From NCBI GenBank assembly GCA_963576735.1, contig OY755170.1, positions 17,530,875 through 17,594,874 of the forward strand: a stretch of DNA of 64,000 nucleotides, in the 5' to 3' direction. Both the position numbers and the translations under genes were made by a program. Below are positions 22,408-32,625 of this stretch, piece after piece. Origin of the DNA: Bedellia somnulentella. Lineage: Eukaryota > Arthropoda > Insecta > Lepidoptera > Bedelliidae. The stretch's first letter is position 1, and every line of letters begins with the position of its first letter. A model generated the notes under the pieces. That model saw nothing but the letters and a program-made list of their open reading frames with translations. It was not told where the DNA came from and made no database searches.

Positions 22408-22433
<26 letters not shown>
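22408..22433. repeat. (TA)n microsatellite
   Basis: An uninterrupted TA run in an AT-rich background. Confidence 0.95.
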
Positions 22434-22439
<6 letters not shown>

Positions 22440-22479
22440 AGTATTACATAAATATCTCACTCAACTCAACCCAGCTTAA

Positions 22480-22630
22480 ATATTCACGCGGTATAGCCCC
22501 GAAGCGTTGGCAGAGGTGCTACGAGCAACCGCGATAACTCAATGGATAAGAATTCCCGTCCGTCATGCAAACAGGCGCCGGTTTGAACCCCGAGTCAGGC
22601 CTACACCATGTGTCTTTTCTAATAGGTAAT
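22480..22630. mobile_element. SINE-B chimera: short minus tail plus plus-strand head
   Basis: The tail module (CACGCGGTATAGCCCCGAAG, GGCAGAGGTGC) stops after about 45 bp and continues as a plus-strand head, GCAACCGCGATAACTCAATG with GGTTTGAACCCCGAGT and CCTACACCA. It has the same odd arrangement as 15085-15350. Confidence 0.65.
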
Positions 22631-23400
22631 AATAGAGGTGAACGTTTGAGTTTGAGGTAGGATAGAGGTACTATACAATCAGGCTATTTTTTATTTATTG
22701 TTGGTCTACCAACAACTGCAACAACATTCGACCAGTTTGGTGGACTATGACAAAATCACCCTAATAAGATAGGCTCTAGCCCGTCGATGCATTTTTTGTT
22801 ATGCTATGAGGAAATTGGCTAATATGTACATAAATCAATCACTGGTATTCGTACATTTCGTTTCGTTCATTATTCATGTGTTACATATACCCGTAGATTT
22901 GCGCGTGATGTGGGTTATGTGGTTATGTCCAGCTAGCCTCAGGTGATACACATTGTTATGCAATGTAAATAAAATATGTACGTACAAAAGCAGAGCACGT
23001 GTATTACAGAAAGGTCGCTTTCGTTATTATATAATGGGGAACGTGCCACTAAAGCTTCGACTGCATGTCCATATTTAATTGAGTGCATACGTCCGATGTA
23101 ATTGATATGGATCGCGGCGCGGCTACGGCCAAACAAGCATACTACCTATGAATCCTAATACCTCAGGACTAAGTGCAGAGTAGTCAAACTATGGGGCCGC
23201 AGCACAAAAAATATATCTTTTAATAAGTGATGATGAAGTTTGATTTAAAGTCGAATTGGACTAAAATGTATATATATCGTTCAGCTGCATATGTGCAACT
23301 ATCTATGATAGTAAATTCACAAGAACACCGGTGTATTAAGTATTTTCGTGTACAGTGTAGCACCCCTGGATAAAATTTCCGCTACAATGTCCTGTGCGAG

Positions 23401-23440
23401 TATAAAAAGGTGTTTTAATGACCTAACATAGCATCAGTTG
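23401..23440 (+). promoter_or_regulatory. Core promoter of WK1: TATA box and TCAGT initiator
   Basis: TATAAAAAGG starts at 23401. CATCAGTTGC follows, with the arthropod initiator TCAGT at 23434-23438 and its A (+1) at 23436, 35 bp after the first T of the TATA box. The predicted 5' UTR is about 79 nt to the ATG at 23515. Confidence 0.75.
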
Positions 23441-23514
23441 CTTCTGACTTACATCCGAAATAAACGTTTCGTTCTAACTAGATATTTAAAACTAATAAAT
23501 AAAAAAAAAACAAA

Positions 23515-24425
23515 ATGAAACCATTGGTAATTGTGCATTAAATATTTTGTTCCACTTTTCATTCCTCAATATGATAGTTGTTATCGTGCAACCTACTCAC
23601 AGTGTCGTTTATAATAATATATCTTATCATTAAAAAACATAACTATTTCATTACCCGTTTTATTTCTTTTTGTGAAATGATTATATTTTTGTTTCAGAAT
23701 ATATGCTTATTTTTAGTTTTAGTATGCAGAACATTTTCTCAAGAAGTAGTTAATGATGCAGTAACAACACAAGGTCCTTACGTTCCTACCCCAGCCATGT
23801 GAGTTATCTTTTAATATCAGTGGGTTTAGGTCAGAAAGCTTTTTTATGTTATTTTCTTATTTCTTGGTATTTATTTTGGTACCAGCAGTTTTATGTTAAG
23901 ATGGGTGATTCGGAGTTAGCGTTTTGAGAACTCTAGTTTTAATGAGGACCGAAACATTTTGCTATAATTTCTATTTTATGATTTATATTTTATTGTTTCC
24001 TTTTGCACTAATGGTGCCTTATTATTTATTATTGGAAATAATATTTACCAGGGTTCTGCAAAGTAATGATAGAAGGCACTGCCTTTTCCCATTGGAACTA
24101 ATGGTGAATATAAATGTATGTGTTTCAAATAATTTTGTTTGTTTCTAGAGATCGATCTGGACATCATTACCACACGCAGACCGTCGATCCCACATACAAA
24201 GGAGTCTGGAAAAAGAAGTTTGTTTGGCGTCCTCGCTGGGTTAAAACATGGCAACCAAAGAAAATCTACGTAGCTGTATGGAAGAGAATGTGGGGACCGT
24301 CTGAGATCAACGAATGGGTACCGATTCCTAAACCCCCTCCTGGATGGGTTAAGCATAGTTCTGGACCTTTTGTCGTTAAGAGATTACCACATACCCACCA
24401 TGTGTCAGGGAACCATTGGGATTGA
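23515..24425 (+). CDS. WK1: short secreted Trp/Lys tetrad protein, three exons
   Basis: Exons 23515-23526, 23698-23798 and 24149-24425 sum to 390 nt: 129 residues plus TGA. Introns are GT/AG, with phase 0 and then phase 2 junctions. A tiny first exon (MKPL) ahead of the rest of the signal peptide is common in insect cuticle-type genes. The signal peptide is MKPLNICLFLVLVCRTFSQ. A His/Tyr segment (HHYHTQT) follows, then a Trp module: W58, W64, W68, W72, then W82, W86, W94, four-residue spacing with one phase break, opening GVWKKKFVWRPRW. The C-terminus is Pro/His-rich and ends GNHWD. WK2 at 30-31.5 kb uses the same opening motif twice. I do not recognise the family; a structural, cuticle-, silk- or eggshell-like role is a guess from composition and secretion. 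Confidence 0.85.
23698..23798 (+). CDS. WK1 exon 2
   Basis: The acceptor is GTTTCAG ending at 23697; the donor GTGAGT starts at 23799. It encodes the hydrophobic core of the signal peptide, NICLFLVLVCRTFSQ, and the start of the mature protein, EVVNDAVTTQGPYVPTPA. Confidence 0.85.
24149..24425 (+). CDS. WK1 exon 3, Trp module and C-terminus
   Basis: The acceptor is TTTCTAG ending at 24148. The first base completes an Ile codon, followed by DRSGHHYHTQTVDP and the Trp module. The stop is TGA at 24423-24425. Confidence 0.88.
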
Positions 24426-24449
24426 TTGTAATATTAGTGTTTGCGAATT

Positions 24450-24455
24450 AATAAA
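24450..24455 (+). terminator. WK1 poly(A) signal
   Basis: AATAAA 25 nt after the WK1 stop codon, giving a short 3' UTR. Confidence 0.7.
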
Positions 24456-25099
24456 CGGTTCTGCCTAGCGAATTCCAATTTAATTTATTGAATCTTGTTA
24501 TTGTTATTAATTTATTATATCATAATAAATGTCTTAAATTATATCAACATCTTCTTTACTCTTTCTGCCTCTGAAAGATCGTACCTATTCGCCCGAGAAG
24601 AAATTCGTAATAAAAAGCAAGCACACACGCCATGTATCATTATTTTCTACAGAAACCAATACTTTCGATCATTAATTAAAATGAAAATATACCTTTTTTC
24701 TCAAAGTGTTTGAATGTACCCAAAACAAATTTGCAGTTTTCTAAAATGTCCTATATCTCAGAAACAAACTATTTATTGTTATCTAACAAACTGAGGTATG
24801 GGAATATGGCCCATCCGAGTAGAATGTGCCCCTTTGATATGTATATACCGAGAGTATCTAAGCTACGACGACGTGATAGTTCAGTGGGTAGAACACCGCT
24901 TATCGTGCAGACGACTAGTGTTTCAATCCCGAGTCGGGCCTACACCCATTTGTTTTTCCTAAAGACATATTTGTAATATAATTTATCATGGTTGTTAATG
25001 GTGAGGGAAAACATCGTGATGAAACCCACATGGCAGAGTTGTACTAAGTCATGTGACAGTGTATTCGTACAAAATGGCGCGGCGGTAGCCTGCCCGTTT

Positions 25100-26148
25100 T
25101 AGGGCATGTAATATCGGATGATTTTCGATACCGGAACTGATTTACGATACTACTGGTTCGATTCCGGAGTTCCGGAACCAGTTCCGGAATTAGAAAAAAG
25201 TATAGTAAATAAGAAAAATTAATAAAGAGGCATTAAATTGTTTTGTCGAAAAAATCCTTATTATAAAAAATACAAGTTTTTCTAAGAATATTTACTAAGA
25301 AAAAAACAAAAATATACAACTTTTCAATAATATAAATAGTAGCAAAATCAACGAGTGCTAGCTTTTAGCAATTGCAATGAAGCTTACTAAATAACTATCT
25401 AATGCAATTATGTTGAATATAAGATTCAAAAACTCACAATGAACAAGTTTTCCTCTTCTGTCTAAGATCATGAAAATAGGTTTAAACTTTAAGGTGGCGC
25501 TAGCCGAGAGGGCAAACTCCGTTGACAAAGTGGTTTCTCCTTACAAAAATGGTTTTGCGCAAATAGTGGTTGAGAAAAAGTAGTCATATGAATGTATTAC
25601 TGTTTCTGTTATTGAAATCTGCGCTTAATTATAATTAAGCGCAGATTTCAATAACAGAAACAGTGAACAATGTGAACATAAATAATTATTTATGTTCACA
25701 TTGGAACGTTCTTGTCAGTAATAACTTAACATCTAAAATTGTTTTGAGAATCGGGCACATTCTGGCGGCTTATAAGTAATAAATTAAACAGCAAATATTT
25801 TCCAATAGAAAACTAGATATCGGTTAAATTATGTTATACTTCTTTGAATTTTAAAGCTCCATCTATACCTCAGAGAGTTAGCACTGATCTACGTTTGTAT
25901 GGACAAGAGGTATGGCTGAACTTTAAATCAAATTAAACTAAAAAGAAATATAAAGTGTACGGTTAATTTTGCAAGAGAGTACAAAATTTATACTACAATT
26001 ATGCAAATTTTATTATTGTGGTATCTTACAAATAATTATATGAATATCGGATTGCGATATTGACTTCAGTTCCGGAATTATAATATTGTAAAAAATCATC
26101 CGAAATTCCGGAGTTACGAAATTTCGGAATTCCGGAATCCATGCCCTA
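25100..26148. mobile_element. hAT-type non-autonomous element inside SINE-B
   Basis: 1049 bp with ends TAGGGCATG and CATGCCCTA, flanked by the exact 8-bp duplication GCCCGTTT at 25092-25099 and 26149-26156. A subterminal CGGATGATTTT recurs inverted near the right end, and both ends are rich in TTCCGGAA. No transposase frame is seen. TIR style and 8-bp duplication place it in hAT. Confidence 0.9.
25599..25703. repeat. Two adjacent perfect palindromes within the hAT element
   Basis: 25599-25664 is a perfect 66-bp palindrome with no spacer, centred at 25631/25632 in AATTATAATT. 25668-25703 is a second perfect palindrome of 36 bp. Three bases separate them. Confidence 0.95.
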
Positions 26149-26299
26149 GCCCGTTTATCACGTGAGTACACTGTTCAAGCAAAACGTGGGTACTCTGAAC
26201 ACCAGGTGACAATGTCACGTAATGTTAAGAAGTATTAGTACCTCTGCCAATCCCTTCGGGGATATTTAGCGTGAACCTTTAAGACTTTGAGTATCTAAG

Positions 26300-28469
26300 A
26301 CACAGTCAAGTATGGTACTCTCGGTTGCATCGGCTTAGGATAGCATTACCTAATCTCATGACATGGTCGGCTTTTGATGTGATTAACATTAAAATTCACT
26401 CCGTATTTCCTAGAAGAGTTTGACAGAAGGGCTATTTCTTTGACAACCAATTTTGTTATTCATGAGAAATTTTAACTGTTTTAAATAAACTACGTTTAAC
26501 TATTCATGAGAAATTTTAACTGTTTTATTCTTGTGTCTTTAAACTAGACTCAATGAATGTTAGGATAGATTATTGTAGTTTCGTTATAACTTTAACTGTC
26601 ATATGGGTTTAGCGTACAATCGACATAAGTGTAAGCACATATCTAAGACTAGCGTATATATCTATATATAAGCATATATATAAGCATAGCATATATATAA
26701 GCATAGCATATATATAAGCATATATCGTATAAGACTAGTATACCCGCGCAACTTCGTCTGTTAGACATAAACCTAATTTCTGTAGCTTAGGAGTATTTGA
26801 GTACCACACATCTAATTATATAAAAGTTATACTCCTAACAATACCCCGTTAGAGAAAACCTATTACTCTATTACCTTCGTAGTTTATTTAAATTTTAATG
26901 GTAAATATCCAAACAAACTTTCATACATACAAACTTTATACATCAAATTTATCCCACTACGGGATAAAATACTGAAATCCCATTTCAATGCTCATTCATA
27001 TCATAAAAGAAACCCTTATGTTAAATCTCAAGTTTTTAGATACAGTGATAAGATTATTTTCATACAAATTTTCCTCGCATTTTTTACCCCTTTAGCGAAA
27101 GTTTTTTTTCCTATCCCTAAACAAATCATTCAATCATTTAATCGAAAATATATAACAATTTTCAAACTACTAGGCTTCCCATTTAAAAAGTTATTATTCT
27201 AGAACCATTAGAATTCTCGCATAGGTATGTAGTATCCCCAATTACATCTACATATACAGGCTTTTTTTAAAAGTGACTCCTAGATAACCCAAAGGGATTG
27301 TTCCGGGTGATAGGAGTACATAAGTATAAAACTATTAAGGCTATTACGCTATCAAAGGTTTCTTATAAGTGTTCGAGTCAAACCTCTCAGCACAAATGTA
27401 CCTTTTTCTCACGATTTTTGCTTTTAATACAGCCAAATATCACTCACAATTCTTTAGTTCTGCAGCTGCTACTTATAAGCATAAATACTCGTGATCTATT
27501 AAATATTATGCTCGACTCACTAATGTGTTGCCAGTTCCATTGTCATGTCAGTATATCATTATTTAAACATTAAACCATAAGATATACAAGTCTGTATAGT
27601 ATAATGCGAGTACATAAAAAAGAAAACTTTAACTTGAAACTTCCTTAACTGTCCAAACTAATCATTACAGACTTACAGTGATGCACAAACTCACTACTTG
27701 ACTACTATACTGGAGTATCAATTGTTTTACATGCCATCAGTGTTTTTTTTAATTTGTAGTTTTCCATAGCATTAAGAAAAAAAATTGGTATATTCGTCCA
27801 TAGAAAAAAATAGAAAAAAGGTTCAAGTAGGAAATTCATTCAACACGTTAGTAATGTGAATGTAGATAGCTACTTTCCTCATAATTAGCTATGTCTCGAC
27901 TCACCGGCTCATCAACACGACCAGTCATTTCCCACCTCGACGAGCAGCTTTTAACGACACTTGAAGCCCACTTTGAACCGAGGACATAATTTATCATTTC
28001 CTAGTCCAAACACGGACGTAGAAAAAATACATGTTGATGTAAGTACCATTAGCTAATCATTTCCTTGAGCAAAATCTTACCAGAGTAGATGTCAAAAAAC
28101 ATAATTCAAATGCGACTTTTCAAGTTGTTCAAAAAGTTTATATAATCTTTCATCAAATTATACGAAAATATGTAAGTTATCTTAATGGCTTCTAAGTCTA
28201 ATATCCAACTTACAGAGAGAAAGCATATTTTTATGTGTTAACGCAAGTATATGTTCAAAGCGGTGGTGGTAGACAATTCTAGACTGAAGTCCAACGCCGC
28301 TGGCGCCACTATCGATTCTATCATATACAAATTTGGTATAAAGTCTCCTGAGCAGATGTTATATTACATAAAAATACGATTTCGAGATTTGTTTATGGGG
28401 AGAGGAATCACAGGAGATTAAAATGTACTTATATGAAACTTTTATAATTTGCATTCCATTTAGTTCATA
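26300..28469. other. AT-rich intergenic sequence with minor repeats
   Basis: Contents are a direct repeat of ATTCATGAGAAATTTTAACT at 26458 and 26502, a small array of GCATATATATAAGCATA units at about 26640-26725, and a reverse-orientation Helitron end at 26735. No coding exon was recognised; the frame 27298-27573 has no domain or splice support. Confidence 0.5.
26735..26790 (-). mobile_element. Helitron 3' terminus, reverse orientation
   Basis: A then CTAGTATACCCGCGCAACTT is, on the minus strand, a hairpin-bearing end finishing CTAG before T, of the type GCGAAGTTGCGCGGG. The other end was not found. Confidence 0.55.
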
Positions 28470-28850
28470 CTAGTGGTCCGCCTCGGCTTCGCACGGGCGG
28501 TGTTAAGTGATTCGCACTGCTTACCCTCTACGATATTTACCGTGATGATATAAAGCTTATGTTGCTTCTGAAACTTTAAGCTTCAGCTAAAATCAGTTAA
28601 GTTGTTGTGGAGCCTTTTCATTACCGACATACAAACAAATCTTCCCTCCTTTTTAAACGACCCCAAAAAAGTAGGAGGTTGTCAATTCGTCGAGATATCT
28701 TTTTTAATATTATAAAAATATATCCTATGTCTTTTTCCTATTTCTAAGTTCCTACTCCACCGATTTTCAGCCAAATTCATCCGTTCTTCAACTGACATAG
28801 TTACACTATTTATAGTTATAAATAACACCACTTTCTTTTATATATATAGA
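28470..28850 (-). mobile_element. Short Helitron, complete
   Basis: Minus strand: starts TCTATATATATAAAAGAAAG at 28850, preceded by A. It ends with CCCGTGCGAAGCCGAGGCGG and CTAG at 28473-28470, followed by T. 381 bp with no coding capacity. Confidence 0.8.
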
Positions 28851-28934
28851 TAGATATGTGTCAAATTATTTATGTTATTGTAATTGATGAATACTGAATA
28901 CAGGTGGTAGCGTTTCTGAAGTTGTCCCAAAATA

Positions 28935-28971
28935 ACTATACCGTGCGGACGAAGTTGCGGGTAAAAGCTAG
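28935..28971 (+). mobile_element. Helitron 3' terminus
   Basis: CCGTGCGGACGAAGTTGCGG, then GTAAAAGCTAG before T. Its 5' end is unclear and probably overlaps the AT-rich stretch next to the 28470-28850 copy. Confidence 0.55.
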
Positions 28972-29278
28972 TAGTATATAATACATACCTATACACAAAC
29001 ACCAATATCTTTTTGTTCTGAGTAAAGGGATGCAACATAGTCCTCTCCGTTGCTCTTTGATCTAAGTTGACTTTACTACGAGGTCGTATTTGAGACGAGG
29101 AAATCCATTGAAGAACTGGGGTAATTGTTATAGCTCAAGGAGTTACAAAACTCACGCACGTTGCACATTGTGTGGGTCGGCCTCTCAGAAGGTGGACTGA
29201 ACCGATGGATTACTTGGTGATACAGTCGTATTGGAGATGGAGATAAAGGTTGAATGACGATGATAAATGGGATTCAAC

Positions 29279-29528
29279 ATACACACATACATATTTTCAC
29301 AGCTATATATCCGAAAAGGCCACAGCTTCAAAATTTGAAATTCTTTAGCTACTTTCGGAAGTAGAGTAGAGATATTGTAAAATAAAGGTTGCTGGGAATG
29401 GTATAATTGGTCTCCAACTGCATCGCCCACCAATCAATTAAAAGGTCCCAAAACTCTGAGTTGCCTCTCGCGAATCCCGCGGGAAAAATGGATCAGTAGA
29501 ATTCTAAGCTAACACTACACAACACAGC
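29279..29528 (-). mobile_element. SINE-A, diverged
   Basis: Full-length layout on the minus strand, from TTAGCTTAGAATTCTAC to ATATAGCTGTGAAAATATGT, with many substitutions; an older copy. Confidence 0.75.
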
Positions 29529-30351
29529 TGAATATATAGGATGCATATAATGTCAACGAAAAACATTACTTTTACTGACGTGTATACAACTAACTACAAT
29601 TAACTGGAAATACATATAAGCTTTAATTGGTTTTTATTTTTCCCAGAAAATAAAATAGTTCCCGATTGTCCAATTTATTAAATAGACACAATTGACAGCT
29701 CATCGTATACTAACGTGGTACGTACGTGTTATAACGCTAAAACGAAAAAACAAATTATACTCACCCACTTCACTTAGAATGATACAATTAAATAATACTC
29801 AGTTTAACATACGGGATGTATTTTATTCGGCGGTTCCGCTGATAAATTTTATGAGAACATAACAAAACTTATGTAATACACAACAGAACTCATAACAATA
29901 TAATTATGTTGACGACGACATAAGGTCGTATCAACATCTTTACTGATAACTTAACGAGTACTTACACTAACATAATATAATTAAACAGCGCCAACACACG
30001 TTTAACTTATTCAGACTTATGGATACAGTACTTAAATAATGACTTTTGGGTTTTGTTGGTAACAATTAGTATATATCCGTATTCACAAAGAATTGGCCCT
30101 GGGTATGGGAAGGTATGCGGTAACATATTCTAAACAATCGCAGCGACCGTTTCAGCCATTATTTTCGCATGCTTTTATCAAAAGTGTTAATTGTTTACTG
30201 CGGGTGATGAAATATCCGTGAACTGATGCTGATGATTTTTCACATTTTTGTACAGTTTACACGTCGCTTGAAGATGTGCACCAATTCCTGCTACATTATT
30301 TACCAACTATGAATTTTGGCATTTTTGTACTTCAATATCTTAATTATTGTT

Positions 30352-30357
30352 TTTATT
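30352..30357 (-). terminator. WK2 poly(A) signal
   Basis: TTTATT on the plus strand, AATAAA on the minus, 24 nt beyond the WK2 stop. WK1 uses almost the same spacing (25 nt). Confidence 0.65.
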
Positions 30358-30380
30358 AACAAAAACTAATGTACTCATCA

Positions 30381-31553
30381 TCATTTGGGAAACTGCCACG
30401 TCGCCTGCTGTGGCTGTGTGGGAGCGGGTTTCTGTGGCGACGGCGTCACGGTGGCTGCCACGTTCTTGTCACTGCGGTCCCAGCCGTGGTGCTCGTGCTC
30501 GTGGTGGTCCGGAGACGGGAACCACTCTGATATCCATACTGGCCTCCAAATCTTCTTAACATCGGGCACCCAAATATCCTTCCAGTCCGGAACCCAAATT
30601 TGCTTCCAAGCTTCCTTCCACTCCAGTTTCTTGTCAGGAACCCATATAAGTTTCTTGGAAGGTTTCCATATTTGTTGCCAAGCTTCCTTCCAGACCAGTT
30701 TTTTGTCGTCAACCCATATTTGTTTTTTCTCAGTTCTCCAAATTTGTTTCCATTCGTCTTTCCAAACTAATTTCTTATCAGGAATCCAAATTTGTTTCTT
30801 TGCAGGCTTCCAGTACTTTTTCCATACCGGTTTCCAAACAAGTTTCTTCTTCCATAAGTCATGTGAAGTATACTCCCAACCTTCAGGATCCTTTCCTAAA
30901 TATTTCTCGCCAGGTATTCCGACTTTGACCCACTCGGGCACCCATATTTTCTTCCAAGCTGGTACTTGAATGTCTTTCCATCCAGGGACGACGATGTCTT
31001 TATAAACAGGTACCGTTATTTTCTTCCAGTCTGGAACTTTCACTTCTTTCCATGCGGGGACTTTGATGGGTTTCCACTCTGGTTTATAAATCTTTTTCCA
31101 GTCTGGTACTTTTATTTCCTTCCATACTGGCACTTTAGTGGGCACCCATATTGGTTTCCAGATTTTTTTCCATGAGGGTTTCCATATTTGTTTTTTTGCT
31201 TTCTTCCAAATTTTCTTCCAGCCGGGCTTCCAGATGAGTTTCTTCTTCCAATATCCAGGATCATGGTGGTCATGGTGGTCGTGATGCTCTTCGTGATGTT
31301 CCTCGACATGATGATGTTCTTCGTGGTGCTCCTCGTGGTGGTCGTGGTGGTCGACGTGGTGGTCATCGTGGTGGTCCTGGTCTTGGAACGGATTTATAAG
31401 ATCGTGTGATGGTGCTGGATAGTCATATCCAACTCGTTGCTGGGCTGCAACTTTGTTGTATGATTGGCGTTCTAGTTGCTGGGACTGCTGATTCTGCTCG
31501 ATCAGCGCTTTCCCTGTCACTAGAGCAACGTGTAAAATTACCCCAAGGGCAAC
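30381..31553 (-). CDS. WK2: long secreted His-block and Trp/Lys tetrad protein, main exon
   Basis: 390 residues plus TGA in one exon; the acceptor TTTCAG lies above 31553 and a small first exon with the ATG is upstream and unidentified. Residues are numbered from the first codon here. Residues 1-16 (VALGVILHVALVTGKA) are a signal-peptide core. Residues 61-98 are almost only His, Asp and Glu. Trp module A is 102-208 and module B 234-344, joined by a linker with GIPGEKYLGKDPEGWEY. Each module opens WKKKL[IV]W. From W108 to W208 and from W240 to W344 every Trp sits on a four-residue grid (108, 112, 116, 124...); the basic unit is near WKxIxVPx. A HHEHEHH patch and a Pro/Gln tail end the protein. 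The family was not recognised. His blocks can bind metals and dense Trp/Lys suggests cohesive or structural material, both inferred. Confidence 0.88.
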   Translation of the reverse strand, partial: VALGVILHVALVTGKALIEQNQQSQQLERQSYNKVAAQQRVGYDYPAPSHDLINPFQDQDHHDDHHVDHHDHHEEHHEEHHHVEEHHEEHHDHHDHHDPGYWKKKLIWKPGWKKIWKKAKKQIWKPSWKKIWKPIWVPTKVPVWKEIKVPDWKKIYKPEWKPIKVPAWKEVKVPDWKKITVPVYKDIVVPGWKDIQVPAWKKIWVPEWVKVGIPGEKYLGKDPEGWEYTSHDLWKKKLVWKPVWKKYWKPAKKQIWIPDKKLVWKDEWKQIWRTEKKQIWVDDKKLVWKEAWQQIWKPSKKLIWVPDKKLEWKEAWKQIWVPDWKDIWVPDVKKIWRPVWISEWFPSPDHHEHEHHGWDRSDKNVAATVTPSPQKPAPTQPQQATWQFPK

Positions 31554-32090
31554 CTGAAACAAAAAACAATAACATGTATAAATAATTCATTTCGCATTCA
31601 TACATATATTATGCATGGCATTTTGATCGCATAGCAAGTTATGACTAAAAGAGGAATAATGTAAAACTATCTTATAAATTGAATGTTATATAAAAACATC
31701 TGTATCCACAATGTACGTTCTAAACGGTAGTGCAAGTGGTCGCACTCGTTCAAGAAGTCCACGAAGGAACAAATCTCGTTTGGAACTTTCACTGCGAATA
31801 CCGCGTTCCTTCCTATACATAGAAACATATACAGTCCCGGAAACAACATCTCAACGTATCAACAACGTTCGATCTTGTTACAAGACACTCGCTGTGGGCG
31901 TATGTCTTCTGACCAACTAGCTGTAATACAAATCATCACTCTTTATTTCACCTTAATGATGACTCACAATATGGATATCTATTGATTAAATTAAATGAAG
32001 AACAAAATATTCACGTGAGTACGAAAAAATAATGTAAAAAACTGCTTACAGAATGGTTACAGACTAAAACCTGAAGACACTGAGCAACTA
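31554..32090 (-). other. WK2 upstream region: first intron and unidentified start exon
   Basis: The main exon begins at an acceptor, so at least one upstream exon must supply the ATG. No single ATG-plus-donor candidate here was convincing. A donor-like GTAAGC lies at about 32044-32049 below the candidate promoter, consistent with a non-coding first exon. Confidence 0.45.
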
Positions 32091-32127
32091 CTGATAAGAA
32101 CAACCTAATTTTATCCATGTAAATATA
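32090..32127 (-). promoter_or_regulatory. Candidate core promoter of WK2
   Basis: On the minus strand TATATTT (32127-32121) is followed by TTATCAGTAGTTGC with initiator TCAGT (32094-32090). The TATA-to-A(+1) spacing is 35 bp, identical to the WK1 promoter. No transcript evidence. Confidence 0.45.
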
Positions 32128-32539
32128 GAGTAACTATGAATAACTATTGATTTAAGTATTCATTCAAAATAAGATTTTTTTGATCTTGATTCCTACGTAT
32201 GCCAAGTTAGTTTCACATATAATGTTATAGAGTGGGGCATCTATCACAAGTATTTTTAATGATTAAAAATGTCCCATGCACTTTTTTGTTACTTTAGCAT
32301 AGAAATAAAGATTTTTTTGTTATATTTGTTAATTCGAATTTGATATTTTCATATAACCCTTAGTGTTAAATCAAACTTGAGATTATTGAAGCTACGAGTA
32401 TAATCGTTTCTCGCTCTTCAATGGTGCGAACACATCGATACGACAATAAATGAGATACATCGGATGAAATTGAAATTTATTTTCTGTAATTGTGTTTCAG
32501 TGCCTAAACAAACAAGCCGACGTAACATAACATAACATA

Positions 32540-32625
32540 AAAGTTCACGCCGAATATCCCCGAAGGGGTTGGCAGAGGTACTAATACTTCTGAACATCAC
32601 GTGACTTTGTCACCTGGTGATCACG
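32540..32625 (-). mobile_element. SINE-B 3' fragment
   Basis: AAAAGTTCACGCCGAATATC, then CGAAGGGGTTGGCAGAGGTA, up to GTCACCTGGTGATCACG. Only the 3' end of the element on the minus strand is present. Confidence 0.75.

Larger units (their letters stand above)
24863..26288 (+). mobile_element. SINE-B split by a hAT insertion, 11-bp target duplication
   Basis: Flanked by GAGTATCTAAG at 24852-24862 and 26289-26299. The plus-strand head has A-box-like TAGTTCAGTGGG and B-box-like GTGTTTCAATCCCGAG. The 3' part resumes after the hAT element and ends TAGCGTGAACCTTTAAGAC. Without the insert and one duplication the SINE is about 370 bp. Confidence 0.9.

Noticed and set aside
30385..30969. 194-residue plus-strand open frame opposite WK2
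   Set aside because: Shadow of the repetitive WK2 coding sequence; rich in SFxSG-type repeats with no start context, and WK2 has the signal peptide, splice site and poly(A) signal.
31667..31849. Hydrophobic ATG frame (MLFPGLYMFLCIGR) as WK2 signal-peptide exon
   Set aside because: WK2's main exon already carries the signal core, the donor-like GTATTC within it is weak, and joining gives two hydrophobic segments. Not excluded, but unsupported.
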